Shown: positions 1 through 8,086, counted from the stretch's first letter. The stretch is 29,712 nt of DNA from an uncultured Candidatus Saccharibacteria bacterium (GCA_938017655.1 CALIJO010000034.1:1-29712); one strand, 5' to 3'. A program made the numbers and translations. Notes: a model not told the origin generated them from the sequence alone.

Positions 1-2
1 AT

Positions 3-653
3 TACCTTGAAACTGCCAAAAATCTTGATCTTTCGGAGCGTGAAATCGAAGATCTTATTACCATTGGTAAAACCGAATTACTTCAAAGTATCGAATATTT
101 CCACGATATTCTCTTTGACGAACATGCTAAGGCCGAAGTTTCATTTAGCCGTGAAAAACTTTCCTTTGAAGGCGTCCCTATCACCGGTACTATCGACCAC
201 CTCACCATCGATGAACAGAATAAGACCATTCGCATCTACGATTTCAAAACCTCAACCGGTATGCAAGAAAAGGATACTTGGAAAAATAACAAGAAACTTT
301 TCATTTATACCATTCAGTTACTTTTCTATTATTATCTTGTCACTACTTCACCGACTTACAAAAATTACACGGTCGAATCTATGAGCCTACTTTTCGTTCT
401 TCCAAGCTATAAAAACGTCAAACCAGGCGAGCCAGGTGAGTTCTTCGAAAAAACCATCACTAAATCCGAAATCGCTGAATTTGATATCAACATTCCGAAA
501 CTTATTCACGCTATTCGCCATCAACTAGATACCTTAGATTTCCTTAATACTGATTCTTTTGCCTGTAAACCAGTCGGATACACCACCAAGAAAGCTGAGA
601 TTATCGACTTCGCCAATCAGCTAATCGCCGACTATGATAAAATTAAAGAGTAA
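3..653 (+). CDS. PD-(D/E)XK nuclease domain, C-terminal part of a helicase/nuclease (5' truncated)
   Basis: The reading frame is open from the left edge of the window to the TAA at 651-653, so only the last 216 residues are visible and the start is outside. The visible part carries the PD-(D/E)XK signature: a GTIDHL segment with the acidic residue at visible position 65, then YDFKTS with Asp80 and Lys82, followed by an aromatic helix (FIYTIQLLFYYYL) where this family has its QxxxY-type motif. This fold cuts DNA and is usually the C-terminal module of AddA/AddB-, RecB- or UvrD/PcrA-like repair helicases, or a stand-alone Cas4-like nuclease. No helicase motif is visible, so the parent protein cannot be named. 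Its stop overlaps the ATG of the next gene by one base, implying translational coupling with the DHH phosphoesterase. Confidence 0.8.
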   Translation, partial: YLETAKNLDLSEREIEDLITIGKTELLQSIEYFHDILFDEHAKAEVSFSREKLSFEGVPITGTIDHLTIDEQNKTIRIYDFKTSTGMQEKDTWKNNKKLFIYTIQLLFYYYLVTTSPTYKNYTVESMSLLFVLPSYKNVKPGEPGEFFEKTITKSEIAEFDINIPKLIHAIRHQLDTLDFLNTDSFACKPVGYTTKKAEIIDFANQLIADYDKIKE

Positions 654-1639
654 TGTATCAAAATTTTTCAGAATTTCTCCAAAATAAAAGCAAAATCTGC
701 GTCATTCAGGCCGAAAATCCTGACGGCGATTCCTTAGGTTCCAGCTTAGCCCTAGAAGCACTCCTTAAAGACAAAGAAGTTTCACTTTATTGCCCGGTCA
801 ATGTGCCAAAATATCTCCGTTATTTTTCTGGCTGGGAACGCATTGATCAAAATTTTGATTACCACGCGGACGGTTATATCATTGTCGATACCGCCGCCAC
901 TATTCTTCTTAGCAAACTACTTGATGATTTGGTGATTCGCAATATTCTCTACACTAAACCAATTTTCGTCATCGACCATCACGAAACTACCGACGATTTA
1001 GATTTTCCGCACCAAAGCATCATCGAACATTTGCCGTCTTGCACTAATCTGATTTACAAAATTGCCATTGATCAGAATATTAAAATCAATCAATCCGCCG
1101 CCGAAAATATCTTCCAAGGTCTACTTTCCGATACCCTCGGCCTCACCACTGCTGGCGTCACCGCTGATACTTTCCGCGTCGCTGCCCACCTTACCGAACT
1201 TGGCGCTGACATCAATAAGCTCGAAGAAAATCGCAAAGAATACATGAAGAAATCGCGCCGTATTCTTGATTATAAGGCCGACCTCATCAAGCGCATCGAA
1301 TATAGTCTCGATGATAAGCTTTCCACCATCCACATTCCTTGGTCTGATATTACCGAATTTTCCGATGAATACAATCCAAACGCCCTCATTCTCGAGGAAA
1401 TGAAAATGGTTGAAGGCGTAGAAGTGGCTGTCGCCATTAAAACCTACCCAGATGGCAAAGTCACCGGAAAAATTCGCACCTCCAAACCAATCGCCGACAA
1501 GGTGGCTGGTTATTTCGGCGGGGGCGGTCACCCTTTTGCCGCTGGCTTCCGCACCTACGACGCTACCTATGATGACGTATTACGTGACTTAGTTTTCTGT
1601 TGTAATGATTTACTTTTTAAGTCCCAGGAAACTAATTAA
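653..1639 (+). CDS. DHH/DHHA1 phosphoesterase, NrnA-like (oligoribonuclease / pAp phosphatase)
   Basis: This 328-aa protein has the two-domain DHH-DHHA1 layout of bacterial NrnA. Visible motifs are NPDGDSLGS (residues 22-30, motif I), a VDTA segment (motif II), IDHHETTDD (the DHH motif), LLSDTLGL (motif IV) and the C-terminal substrate-binding GGGGHPFAAG. NrnA proteins are Mn-dependent enzymes that degrade 2-5 nt RNA and often dephosphorylate pAp. One oddity: motif I normally reads H-x-N-P-D-x-D, but here Ala20 stands at the His position, which is a metal ligand in characterised members. The ATG overlaps the upstream stop (TAATG), so translation is probably coupled. The protein could also be a family member with other nucleotide substrates. 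Confidence 0.85.
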   Translation: MYQNFSEFLQNKSKICVIQAENPDGDSLGSSLALEALLKDKEVSLYCPVNVPKYLRYFSGWERIDQNFDYHADGYIIVDTAATILLSKLLDDLVIRNILYTKPIFVIDHHETTDDLDFPHQSIIEHLPSCTNLIYKIAIDQNIKINQSAAENIFQGLLSDTLGLTTAGVTADTFRVAAHLTELGADINKLEENRKEYMKKSRRILDYKADLIKRIEYSLDDKLSTIHIPWSDITEFSDEYNPNALILEEMKMVEGVEVAVAIKTYPDGKVTGKIRTSKPIADKVAGYFGGGGHPFAAGFRTYDATYDDVLRDLVFCCNDLLFKSQETN

Positions 1640-1651
1640 TCGAGAAACACC

Positions 1652-3067
1652 ATGACTAAACTTCACTTATTCAATACGAAAACTCGCCAAATTGAAGAGT
1701 TCATTCCTCAAAATCCCGCAAACGTCAAAATCTATACCTGTGGCCCTACCGTCTATAATTTTGCCCACATTGGAAATTTTGCTAGCTATATCTACTGGGA
1801 CTTGTTAGTCCGCGCTCTCAAGATCAACCACCTAACCCCTCACCGCATTATTAATATTACCGATGTCGGACATCTCGCATCTGATGCCGACGATGGGGAA
1901 GATAAACTTGAAAAAGGCGCCAAGCGTGAAAATAAAACCGTTTGGGAAATTGCTAAATTCTATGAAGCGGCTTTCATTAAAGATTTTAATACTCTAAATT
2001 TATTACCACCTACCAAATTCTGTCGTGCCACCGATTATATTCAGGAAGATCTTGAAGTAATTAATACTTTAATTGATCGTGGATACACCTACGAAACTTC
2101 CGATGGCATTTATTTTGATACCAGTAAATTCGCTACCTACGCCGATTTTGCCAGACTCGACCTCGATAATCTTCGCGCCGGCGCTCGCGTCGACTTTAAT
2201 TCCGAAAAACGCAACGTTTCCGATTTTGCTATCTGGAAATTTATCAAACCCGGTGAAGATCATGCCATGCAGTGGGATTTTCAAGGCAAAAAAGGTTATC
2301 CAGGCTGGCATCTCGAATGTTCTACTATTTCGCACTATGAACTAGGCGAACCCCTCGATATTCATGCTGGCGGCATCGATCATATTCCGATTCACCACAC
2401 CAACGAAGTTGCTCAATCCGAAGCGGCTTTTGGTAAAACTATGGCCAATTACTGGCTTCACGCCAATTTTATCACCATAGACAACCAAAAAATTAGCAAA
2501 TCCCTTGGCAACACCTACTCCATTCAAGATTTAAGAGATCGCGGCTTCTCGCCACTTGACTTCAAGCTCTGGATTTTGCAAGGACATTATCAATCTGAAC
2601 GAAATTTCACCTTCGAAGGACTTACTGCCGCCAAAAATCGTCGTCTGCATTGGCTAAATCGTCTCGCGAAAACCTTACAAGAAACTACTCACACCGAAAA
2701 TCAAGCTGCACTACTTACGCAAATTCAAAAATCAGATTATCAAACCACTGAATTACAAGAAAAACTCACCGCCATCATTAATCAGAATCTTAATTCTGCT
2801 GAAGTTTTTGCCGAAATTGACCAAAACGAATTAACCCTAGATGATTGGCGTTTTGTCGATGAATTATTCGGGCTTCGTTTCTTCGATAGCCTCATTCTAC
2901 CATCCACCGAAATTCAAAACCTTATTCGTCAGCGCGCCGAAGCAAAAACGAACAAGAATTACGCTAAGGCTGACCAGATTCGCGAAGAATTAAAATCTCA
3001 TAATTTTAGTATTTTAGACACCAATCAAACCAGTTTCTGGCAATATCTCGAATCACCAATGCTATAA
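1652..3067 (+). CDS. cysS: cysteinyl-tRNA synthetase
   Basis: This 471-aa class I aminoacyl-tRNA synthetase charges tRNA-Cys in the cytoplasm. Family marks in order are KIYTCGPTVYNFAHIGN (first Zn Cys plus a HIGN version of HIGH), GYPGWHLECS (second Zn Cys), the GGIDHIPIHHTNEVAQSEA segment (Zn His and Glu; the usual HHENE is HHTNE here), and KISKSLGN for the KMSKS loop. The C-terminal helical region ends with the usual RAEAKTNKNYAKADQIREEL stretch. Length is normal. It starts 12 bases after the phosphoesterase gene with no clear Shine-Dalgarno site, so it is probably co-transcribed and translated by reinitiation. Confidence 0.97.
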   Translation: MTKLHLFNTKTRQIEEFIPQNPANVKIYTCGPTVYNFAHIGNFASYIYWDLLVRALKINHLTPHRIINITDVGHLASDADDGEDKLEKGAKRENKTVWEIAKFYEAAFIKDFNTLNLLPPTKFCRATDYIQEDLEVINTLIDRGYTYETSDGIYFDTSKFATYADFARLDLDNLRAGARVDFNSEKRNVSDFAIWKFIKPGEDHAMQWDFQGKKGYPGWHLECSTISHYELGEPLDIHAGGIDHIPIHHTNEVAQSEAAFGKTMANYWLHANFITIDNQKISKSLGNTYSIQDLRDRGFSPLDFKLWILQGHYQSERNFTFEGLTAAKNRRLHWLNRLAKTLQETTHTENQAALLTQIQKSDYQTTELQEKLTAIINQNLNSAEVFAEIDQNELTLDDWRFVDELFGLRFFDSLILPSTEIQNLIRQRAEAKTNKNYAKADQIREELKSHNFSILDTNQTSFWQYLESPML

Positions 3068-3083
3068 TCAAATAAAGGAGTAT

Positions 3084-4175
3084 ATGTCACGCACAATTGA
3101 TATCGATACAAAAACATTTGTCCGCTTTTGGCTAGTCTTAATCGCTTTTGCCGCTGCCGGAATTTTCATCATTAAGGCTGCCGGTGGTCTAATTATCGTC
3201 GGAATTTCCGCTTTTCTAGCAATTTCCCTCCATCCACTCGCCAAGCAAATCGACAAGATTGATAAACGCAAAAGTCGCCCAGGACTTTCCTCAGCACTAG
3301 CCGTTTTTTCTATTGCTCTGGCTTTTGCCATTATCGTGGGTGTAATTGGCCCGGTTATTGTCGAGCAAGTTTCTAATTTTCTCGCCACTGCCCCAGCCAA
3401 AATTTCCGAAGTTATCGATCATTTAGATATTAATGGTATTGGCAATTATTTTGGTATTTCTAATCTCCAAGACAGCTTAACCTCCGGCATCAAAAGTTTC
3501 AGTAGTACATTGCTCGGAAATATTAGCAATATCGCCGTCGGCAGTATCGGTACTATCAGTAATATTATCACCAGTGTCATCCTTACCATTGTACTCACTA
3601 TTCTTTTTATGCTCGATGGACCGACCATGCTAAAAGATTTTTGGCGCGTCATGGCCATAAAAGATAAAAAATCCGCCAAAGTCTGTCAGCACGTCACTAG
3701 TCGCATGAGCAATGTCGTCGCCGCCTACGTTTCATCTCAAGTTTTCATCGCTCTACTTGACGGTCTCATGACCATACTCGGCGTTTTTGTTATTACTCTT
3801 ATCTTCGGTCTTCCAGTTACACTAGCTGTACCTCTCGGCCTCATTTCCTTCCTCTTCTTCCTCATTCCAATGTTTGGTCCGGTCATCGGCTGTATCTTGA
3901 ATACCACCCTACTTTTCATCAACGCTCCTGGCGCCGCGATCGCTTTCTTTATTTTCTACCTCATCTATCAGCAGATTGAAAATAACATTATCGGCCCACG
4001 CATTCAGGGTAAGGGACTTAATCTTCCTCCACTTGCGATTTTAATCTCGATTACTATCGGTATGTACGCCTTCGGCCTGATTGGCTGCATTGTGGCTATC
4101 CCAATCGCTGGCTGCATTAAAATTCTTTTCGAAGAAGCCGCCAATATTCGCGCTGCACTCGATGATGAAAAATAA
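3084..4175 (+). CDS. AI-2E family (PerM/YdiK-type) membrane transporter
   Basis: This 363-aa polytopic membrane protein has about eight hydrophobic segments. It shows the AI-2E transporter layout: paired N-terminal helices, a central amphipathic region (roughly residues 95-170), a helix at TIVLTILFMLDG, then a C-terminal bundle with the family-typical QQIENNIIGPRIQGKGLNLPP segment. The family includes exporters of autoinducer-2 and other small molecules and Na+/H+ antiporters. The substrate cannot be told from sequence. A clear AAAGGAG Shine-Dalgarno site precedes the ATG. The gene lies 16 bases after cysS and has no visible promoter of its own. Its 3' end lies in a tandem duplication (see 4146-4204). 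Confidence 0.88.
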   Translation: MSRTIDIDTKTFVRFWLVLIAFAAAGIFIIKAAGGLIIVGISAFLAISLHPLAKQIDKIDKRKSRPGLSSALAVFSIALAFAIIVGVIGPVIVEQVSNFLATAPAKISEVIDHLDINGIGNYFGISNLQDSLTSGIKSFSSTLLGNISNIAVGSIGTISNIITSVILTIVLTILFMLDGPTMLKDFWRVMAIKDKKSAKVCQHVTSRMSNVVAAYVSSQVFIALLDGLMTILGVFVITLIFGLPVTLAVPLGLISFLFFLIPMFGPVIGCILNTTLLFINAPGAAIAFFIFYLIYQQIENNIIGPRIQGKGLNLPPLAILISITIGMYAFGLIGCIVAIPIAGCIKILFEEAANIRAALDDEK

Positions 4176-4204
4176 TTCGCGCCACGCTCGATAATGAAAA
4201 AATA
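4146..4204 (+). repeat. imperfect tandem duplication of about 30 bp spanning the permease stop codon
   Basis: Copy 1 (4146-4174) and copy 2 (4175-4204) both begin ATTCGCGC, continue into CTCGAT and end in ATGAAAAA..TA. They differ at four consecutive bases after ATTCGCGC, at one later base, and by one extra A in copy 2. Copy 1 encodes the last residues (IRAALDDEK) and the first two bases of the stop; copy 2 is now non-coding. It looks like an old slippage duplication left behind the stop codon. Confidence 0.85.
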
Positions 4205-4269
4205 GCTAAGATCATAAACGAAGTCTCAAAATCGACAAAGTCTCCAAAAATCAAATCCCTCCGATTTGC

Positions 4270-4298
4270 TTGACTAGTCATCCAAAATTTCACATAAT
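4270..4298 (+). promoter_or_regulatory. sigma-70-type promoter for the 4328-6590 operon
   Basis: TTGACT at 4270-4275 is separated by exactly 17 bases from CATAAT at 4293-4298; each box matches the consensus at five of six positions. Transcription would start near 4305, about 23 bases before the ATG at 4328, leaving room for the AAAAAGGAAAA ribosome site. No other promoter is seen before the three genes that follow. Confidence 0.7.
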
Positions 4299-4327
4299 TA
4301 ATAAGCACTTAAAAAGGAAAATTTACT

Positions 4328-4699
4328 ATGGAACAAGTTTTACCATTTCTTGAAGGAATGTTTTATATTGCAACTACTGATGGCGATCAGCCACATCTAC
4401 GCATTTTCGATGCCGCTGGTATTCTCGACGGCCATCTTTATATTGGCACTAAATCCAACAAACAAGTTTACACTCAAATCGAAAAAAATCCTAAGGTCGA
4501 AATTTACGTCTTTAGCAACGAATTAGGCCTCATGCGTTTTACCGCCGAAGCTAAAACCGTTGCTGACAAGGAACTAAACCAAAAAGCCTACGAATCTACC
4601 GGTAAAGCCTACGATGAAACCTCTGCCGCCATCGAACTCACCAATGTTCACGGCTCTATCAAAACTAAAGATGGCGAAACTGTCGCGATTAATTTCTAA
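4328..4699 (+). CDS. pyridoxamine 5'-phosphate oxidase-like FMN-binding split-barrel protein
   Basis: This 123-aa protein has the one-domain split-barrel pattern of PNPOx-like flavoproteins: an N-terminal helix, FYIATTDGDQPHLRIF (first strands with the FMN-contacting region), GHLYIGTKSNKQVYTQIEKNP (the family-typical T.K..K...I..NP segment) and VEIYVFS. Small members bind FMN, F420 or heme and act as reductases or oxidases. True PdxH is longer, about 200 aa, so I do not call it pdxH. It is the first gene after the promoter at 4270 and sits one base ahead of the YhhQ-like transporter, so it is cotranscribed with the queuosine-salvage genes. A role in that pathway is only a guess. Confidence 0.8.
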   Translation: MEQVLPFLEGMFYIATTDGDQPHLRIFDAAGILDGHLYIGTKSNKQVYTQIEKNPKVEIYVFSNELGLMRFTAEAKTVADKELNQKAYESTGKAYDETSAAIELTNVHGSIKTKDGETVAINF

Positions 4700-4700
4700 G

Positions 4701-5384
4701 ATGGATAAGCAAGTCAGAAAACGTAATCTCTTAATTTATTTCACCGCCATCTCGGCTGGAATCCTTTTAATCTCAAACTTGGCTGCCACTAAGCTTTGGG
4801 ACCTCTTCGGCATTCCAGTCGACGGGGGCGTAATTAGCTTCCCAATTTCCTACATTCTCGGTGATATTATCATTGAATTTTACGGACACAAAACCGCCAA
4901 GCACATCATTCTTGGCAGCCTCCTCGTCAATATCATTGCTGCGCTCACTTTTTGGATTGTCATCGCCCTTCCACCATTTGCTGGCACTGAAGGCATGCAA
5001 GAATCAATTGCTAATGTCTTAGGTTTTGCGCCACGTATTATTATTGGCTCACTCACTGCCTATCTATTTTCACAATTTTCCAACAACTACATCTTCGAAA
5101 AGATTAAGCAAAAGACTGGTCAAAAACTCTTCATCGTTCGCGCCCTCACCTCCTCTTTCGTCGCACATTTCTTTGACACTCTCGTTTTTGAAACTGTCGC
5201 ATTTTTGGGTGTCCTGGCCTTCTCGGACTTCTTAAATCAAGCTATTTTCGCTTATATCATCGGGATTGGCATCGAAATCGTCTTATCGCCAGTTGAGATT
5301 TTGATTGTGAAAAATCTCCGCAAGTATATTCCAGCTCACAAGGTCGAACTCGCAAAAAGCGTTGAAGAGACCGCTAAGAATTAG
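4701..5384 (+). CDS. yhhQ: YhhQ/VUT-family queuosine precursor transporter
   Basis: This 227-aa integral membrane protein has six or seven hydrophobic segments. It matches the YhhQ (DUF165/VUT) family: the N-terminal LLISNLAATKLWDLFGIPVDGG region, ISFPISYILGDIIIEFYG with its conserved acidic residues, and a later VAHFFDTLVFETVAF segment. YhhQ imports 7-deazaguanine precursors (preQ0, preQ1 or queuine) for tRNA queuosine. I chose the ATG at 4701, directly after the previous stop; an in-frame ATG at 4614 would extend far into the upstream gene. The next gene is Tgt, the enzyme that inserts the imported base, which strongly supports the assignment. Confidence 0.88.
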   Translation: MDKQVRKRNLLIYFTAISAGILLISNLAATKLWDLFGIPVDGGVISFPISYILGDIIIEFYGHKTAKHIILGSLLVNIIAALTFWIVIALPPFAGTEGMQESIANVLGFAPRIIIGSLTAYLFSQFSNNYIFEKIKQKTGQKLFIVRALTSSFVAHFFDTLVFETVAFLGVLAFSDFLNQAIFAYIIGIGIEIVLSPVEILIVKNLRKYIPAHKVELAKSVEETAKN

Positions 5385-5390
5385 GGGAAT

Positions 5391-6590
5391 ATGGTAAATT
5401 CCGGCTTTTCTTTCGAAATTAACGAATGCATTCCTGGCGCACTTGGTCGCGCCGGCACTATTCATACCCCACATGGCGATATCAAAACCCCAGCTTTTAT
5501 GGCCGTTGGTACTACCGGAGCCATTCGTTTTCTTTCACCAGAAGAACTCCATCAAACCAAAGCTCAAGCCATGCTCAGTAATGGCTACCATCTTCGTCGT
5601 AAATCTCACGAAATTGCCGAAGCCGGCGGTTTAGCTACTTGGTCCGATTGGCATGGACCAACCCTCACTGATTCCGGCGGATTTCAAGTCATGTCTCTCG
5701 GTTCTGGTCTCGGAAAAGTCGTCTCCATGAAACGCGAGCGTGGAGTAGTTAATACCGCTCATCAAGAACGCTTAGCCCACGTCACGGAAGACGGTGTCAA
5801 TTTCCGCGATCCTTTCGATGGACAACCAGATTTTATTGGTCCGGAAGAATCCATGCAAATTCAATGTCGCATCGGTGCTGATATTCACATGGCTTTTGAT
5901 GAGCTCACCTCACTAGCCGACAGTTACGAATATAATGTCGAAGCTCTTGCTCGCACTGAACGTTGGGCCAAACGTAGTCTTGACGAACATTTTAAGTTAC
6001 GAGATTCACTTGGTTATCGCCAAAGTCTTTATGGTGTTTTGCAAGGTGGATGTTGGGAGGATTTAAGGCGCAGTACCGCCAAAAAATTCGGTAAAATGCC
6101 TTTTGACGGTTATGGTCTCGGTGGAGCCTTTCTCAAGGAAGACCTTGGTGAAATTTTACGTTGGTGCAATGAAGAATTACCCGAAAATAAACCTCGCCAC
6201 TTACTAGGATTATCCCACCCTGACGATATCTTAATCGGTACCGAAATGGGCGCTGATACGTTCGACTGTGTCGCGCCAACTCGTGAAGCTCGACATGGTA
6301 AAATCTACACCAAATATGGCGACATCAATCTTCGTAAGTTCAAGGATAGCAACGAATTACTTGACGCCGATTGCGACTGTACTACTTGTCAGGCGGGCTG
6401 GACCAGAGGACAACTGCGTGCACTTTGGAAATCCGGTGACCCAGAACTCAAGCGTCAATATTACAATCTTGCTACCGCCCATAACTTACGTTTCATTATT
6501 CGCCTCACCGAACAAATTCGTGAAAGTATCCTTAATCAAAACTTTTTCGAATTCAAAAAACAATTTTTACACGATTATTATCAAAAATAA
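5391..6590 (+). CDS. tgt: queuine/preQ1 tRNA-guanine transglycosylase
   Basis: This 399-aa TIM-barrel enzyme exchanges guanine-34 of GUN-anticodon tRNAs for a 7-deazaguanine base. Catalytic residues are present: Asp94 in TDSGGFQV (general base) and Asp292 in DTFDCVAPTR (nucleophile). Zn ligands Cys328, Cys330, Cys333 and His364 are all present. The base-recognition pocket is unusual. Where bacterial preQ1 enzymes have FDEC, this one has FDEL (Leu172), and GGLAVGE is replaced by GGAFLKE (Leu248 at the Val position). There is also a longer loop after MKRERG (about residues 115-135). It sits six bases after the YhhQ-like transporter gene. With no Q-synthesis genes in view, salvage of a preformed base is likely; whether it is queuine or preQ1 cannot be settled here. 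Confidence 0.93.
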   Translation: MVNSGFSFEINECIPGALGRAGTIHTPHGDIKTPAFMAVGTTGAIRFLSPEELHQTKAQAMLSNGYHLRRKSHEIAEAGGLATWSDWHGPTLTDSGGFQVMSLGSGLGKVVSMKRERGVVNTAHQERLAHVTEDGVNFRDPFDGQPDFIGPEESMQIQCRIGADIHMAFDELTSLADSYEYNVEALARTERWAKRSLDEHFKLRDSLGYRQSLYGVLQGGCWEDLRRSTAKKFGKMPFDGYGLGGAFLKEDLGEILRWCNEELPENKPRHLLGLSHPDDILIGTEMGADTFDCVAPTREARHGKIYTKYGDINLRKFKDSNELLDADCDCTTCQAGWTRGQLRALWKSGDPELKRQYYNLATAHNLRFIIRLTEQIRESILNQNFFEFKKQFLHDYYQK

Positions 6591-6602
6591 GAACCATAAT
6601 CG

Positions 6603-6611
6603 TGATAAAAT
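6603..6611 (+). promoter_or_regulatory. extended -10 promoter for lepB (leaderless)
   Basis: The sequence TGATAAAAT (TG plus one base plus TAAAAT at 6606-6611) ends six bases before the GTG start at 6618. Transcription from such a box normally begins about seven bases downstream, i.e. on the start codon itself. No Shine-Dalgarno sequence lies in the gap and no good -35 box is seen. Confidence 0.6.
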
Positions 6612-6617
6612 AGATTA

Positions 6618-7259
6618 GTGGAAAATAAAGTTTCATTCTTCAAAAGATATCCAATCGTCAAGGATTTTGTTAATTTAATCTTTTTTATTATCTGTGTCGT
6701 ACTTGGCACCATGTTTCTCAACGCCTATGTTTTTCGCTCCTATAATGTCGTCGGGCACTCCATGGATAATACCTTGAGCGAAAATGACCGTTTAATCGTT
6801 AATCGTCTAGCCGTCAGTATGAGTCATCTATCCGGCAAGGAATACGTCCCGGAACGTGGCCAAATCATTGTTTTTCTCAATGGTGAATCCAGTGGTAAAC
6901 TTACCTGCAGTGTCGACCCTACCATTAAAGATCAATACATCATCAAGCGTGTTATTGCTTTTCCAGGCGAACGCGTGGTAGTAAAAGACGGTAAAATTAC
7001 CGTCTATAACGACCAAAACCCCAACGGCTTCGATCCCGATGCTGCTACCAGAAAATCTGCTACCGATGGACCAAAGCAAAACACCTCCGGTGAAGTCGAT
7101 ACGACAGTCCCAGATGGTGAAATTTTCGTAGTCGGAGACAATCGTGAAGGCACTCATTCCTACGATTCTCGTTATGGCCTTGGCACTATTCCATATTGTC
7201 GCATCATCGGACCAGTTCTCATGCGACTTTATCCCTTCGATCACATTCGTTTATTTTAA
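6618..7259 (+). CDS. lepB: signal peptidase I
   Basis: This 213-aa type I signal peptidase cleaves signal peptides of exported proteins at the outer face of the membrane. One N-terminal transmembrane helix (about residues 17-38) is followed by the catalytic Ser48 in GHSMDNTL, the general base Lys110 in YIIKRVIAFPGE, and the C-terminal GDNREGTHSYDSRYGLG box. It uses a GTG start; the protein beginning MENKVSFF places the helix and Ser48 at normal positions, and a -10 box lies just upstream. It is followed by a membrane protein and HtrA, making an envelope-protein cluster. Confidence 0.96.
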   Translation: MENKVSFFKRYPIVKDFVNLIFFIICVVLGTMFLNAYVFRSYNVVGHSMDNTLSENDRLIVNRLAVSMSHLSGKEYVPERGQIIVFLNGESSGKLTCSVDPTIKDQYIIKRVIAFPGERVVVKDGKITVYNDQNPNGFDPDAATRKSATDGPKQNTSGEVDTTVPDGEIFVVGDNREGTHSYDSRYGLGTIPYCRIIGPVLMRLYPFDHIRLF

Positions 7260-7267
7260 TAATAAGG

Positions 7268-7273
7268 TATAAT
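7268..7273 (+). promoter_or_regulatory. -10 box of a probable leaderless promoter for the 7281 gene
   Basis: A perfect TATAAT ends seven bases before the ATG at 7281. The bases between are all A/T and contain no ribosome binding site. The expected start of transcription is at or one base before the ATG. Confidence 0.6.
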
Positions 7274-7280
7274 ATTTTAT

Positions 7281-8063
7281 ATGGCAGATTATGTAATTAT
7301 CCGACGTGGGCGCAATATTCTCAGTACCATTCTTCATGTCTTACTGAATTTAATACTTGCCATTGCCACTATTTTCTTAAACCTCGCTACCGCAAGTTTT
7401 CTCCCTGGTTGCGCCTTGGTCCTTCTTTCCAAGTGGCGTATGTTTGCCGTACGTCCACGTTATTTATTTATTAATATTAAATCCAACCTAGTCGACCTCA
7501 TCATGGGTTTTTCCTTCGTCTTTCTCGCCTACTGTGCCGGAAATATTTTAAGCCCATTACATTACGTACTAACAGCCCTCTATTCACTCTGGCTCATCAT
7601 TCTCAAGCCAATGTCTTCTAATTTTGCCACCAAACTCCAGGCTCTCCTCGCAGTGTTTTTCGGCAGCACCGCGATTACCCTAATGGTGGCTAGTAGTAGC
7701 TCCGGTCTCACCGTCCTATTAAACTTTATTCTTGGCTTTGCTGTAGCGCGTCACGTCTTGGTACAAAGTGAAGACACCGAATACGGCCTAATTACCCTAA
7801 TTTCTGGCCTAATTTTTGCCGAGATTTCTTGGTTAGCTGAATTCTGGCTCATCGTCTATTCTTTCAAAGCCTTCGGCCTGATCATTCCACAAATCTCCAT
7901 TATTCTGACGATCTTAGCGTTCCTAGCTGGCCTACTTTACCAAAACGCCAGTCAAAATGACCAGAAAATTGAAAAGAAAGATATTCTCATACCTACTATT
8001 TTTGCTATTTCCGTTATCCTGATAATCGTGCTGTGGTTTAGTAAACCGCTATTTAATGTCTAA
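7281..8063 (+). CDS. polytopic membrane protein of unknown function
   Basis: I do not recognise this 260-aa protein. It is very hydrophobic, with about eight or nine predicted membrane helices arranged mostly as pairs. Short charged loops lie near SKWRMFAVRPRY (around residues 50-61), ILKPMSSNFATK, QSEDTEY and the hydrophilic NASQNDQKIEKKD segment before the last helix. No ATPase, protease or transporter signature is apparent. It lies between signal peptidase I and a membrane-anchored HtrA protease and ends 23 bases before the latter, so the two are probably cotranscribed. A role in envelope protein handling is possible from context only. Its start is supported by the TATAAT seven bases upstream. 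Confidence 0.75.
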   Translation: MADYVIIRRGRNILSTILHVLLNLILAIATIFLNLATASFLPGCALVLLSKWRMFAVRPRYLFINIKSNLVDLIMGFSFVFLAYCAGNILSPLHYVLTALYSLWLIILKPMSSNFATKLQALLAVFFGSTAITLMVASSSSGLTVLLNFILGFAVARHVLVQSEDTEYGLITLISGLIFAEISWLAEFWLIVYSFKAFGLIIPQISIILTILAFLAGLLYQNASQNDQKIEKKDILIPTIFAISVILIIVLWFSKPLFNV

Positions 8064-8086
8064 TCTTACGTTTAAGGAGGTAAAAA

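Noticed and set aside
5391..6590. Tgt homologue as a DNA-modifying DpdA enzyme
   Set aside because: It keeps the tRNA-type Zn site and catalytic motifs, and sits beside a queuosine-precursor transporter with no Dpd partners.
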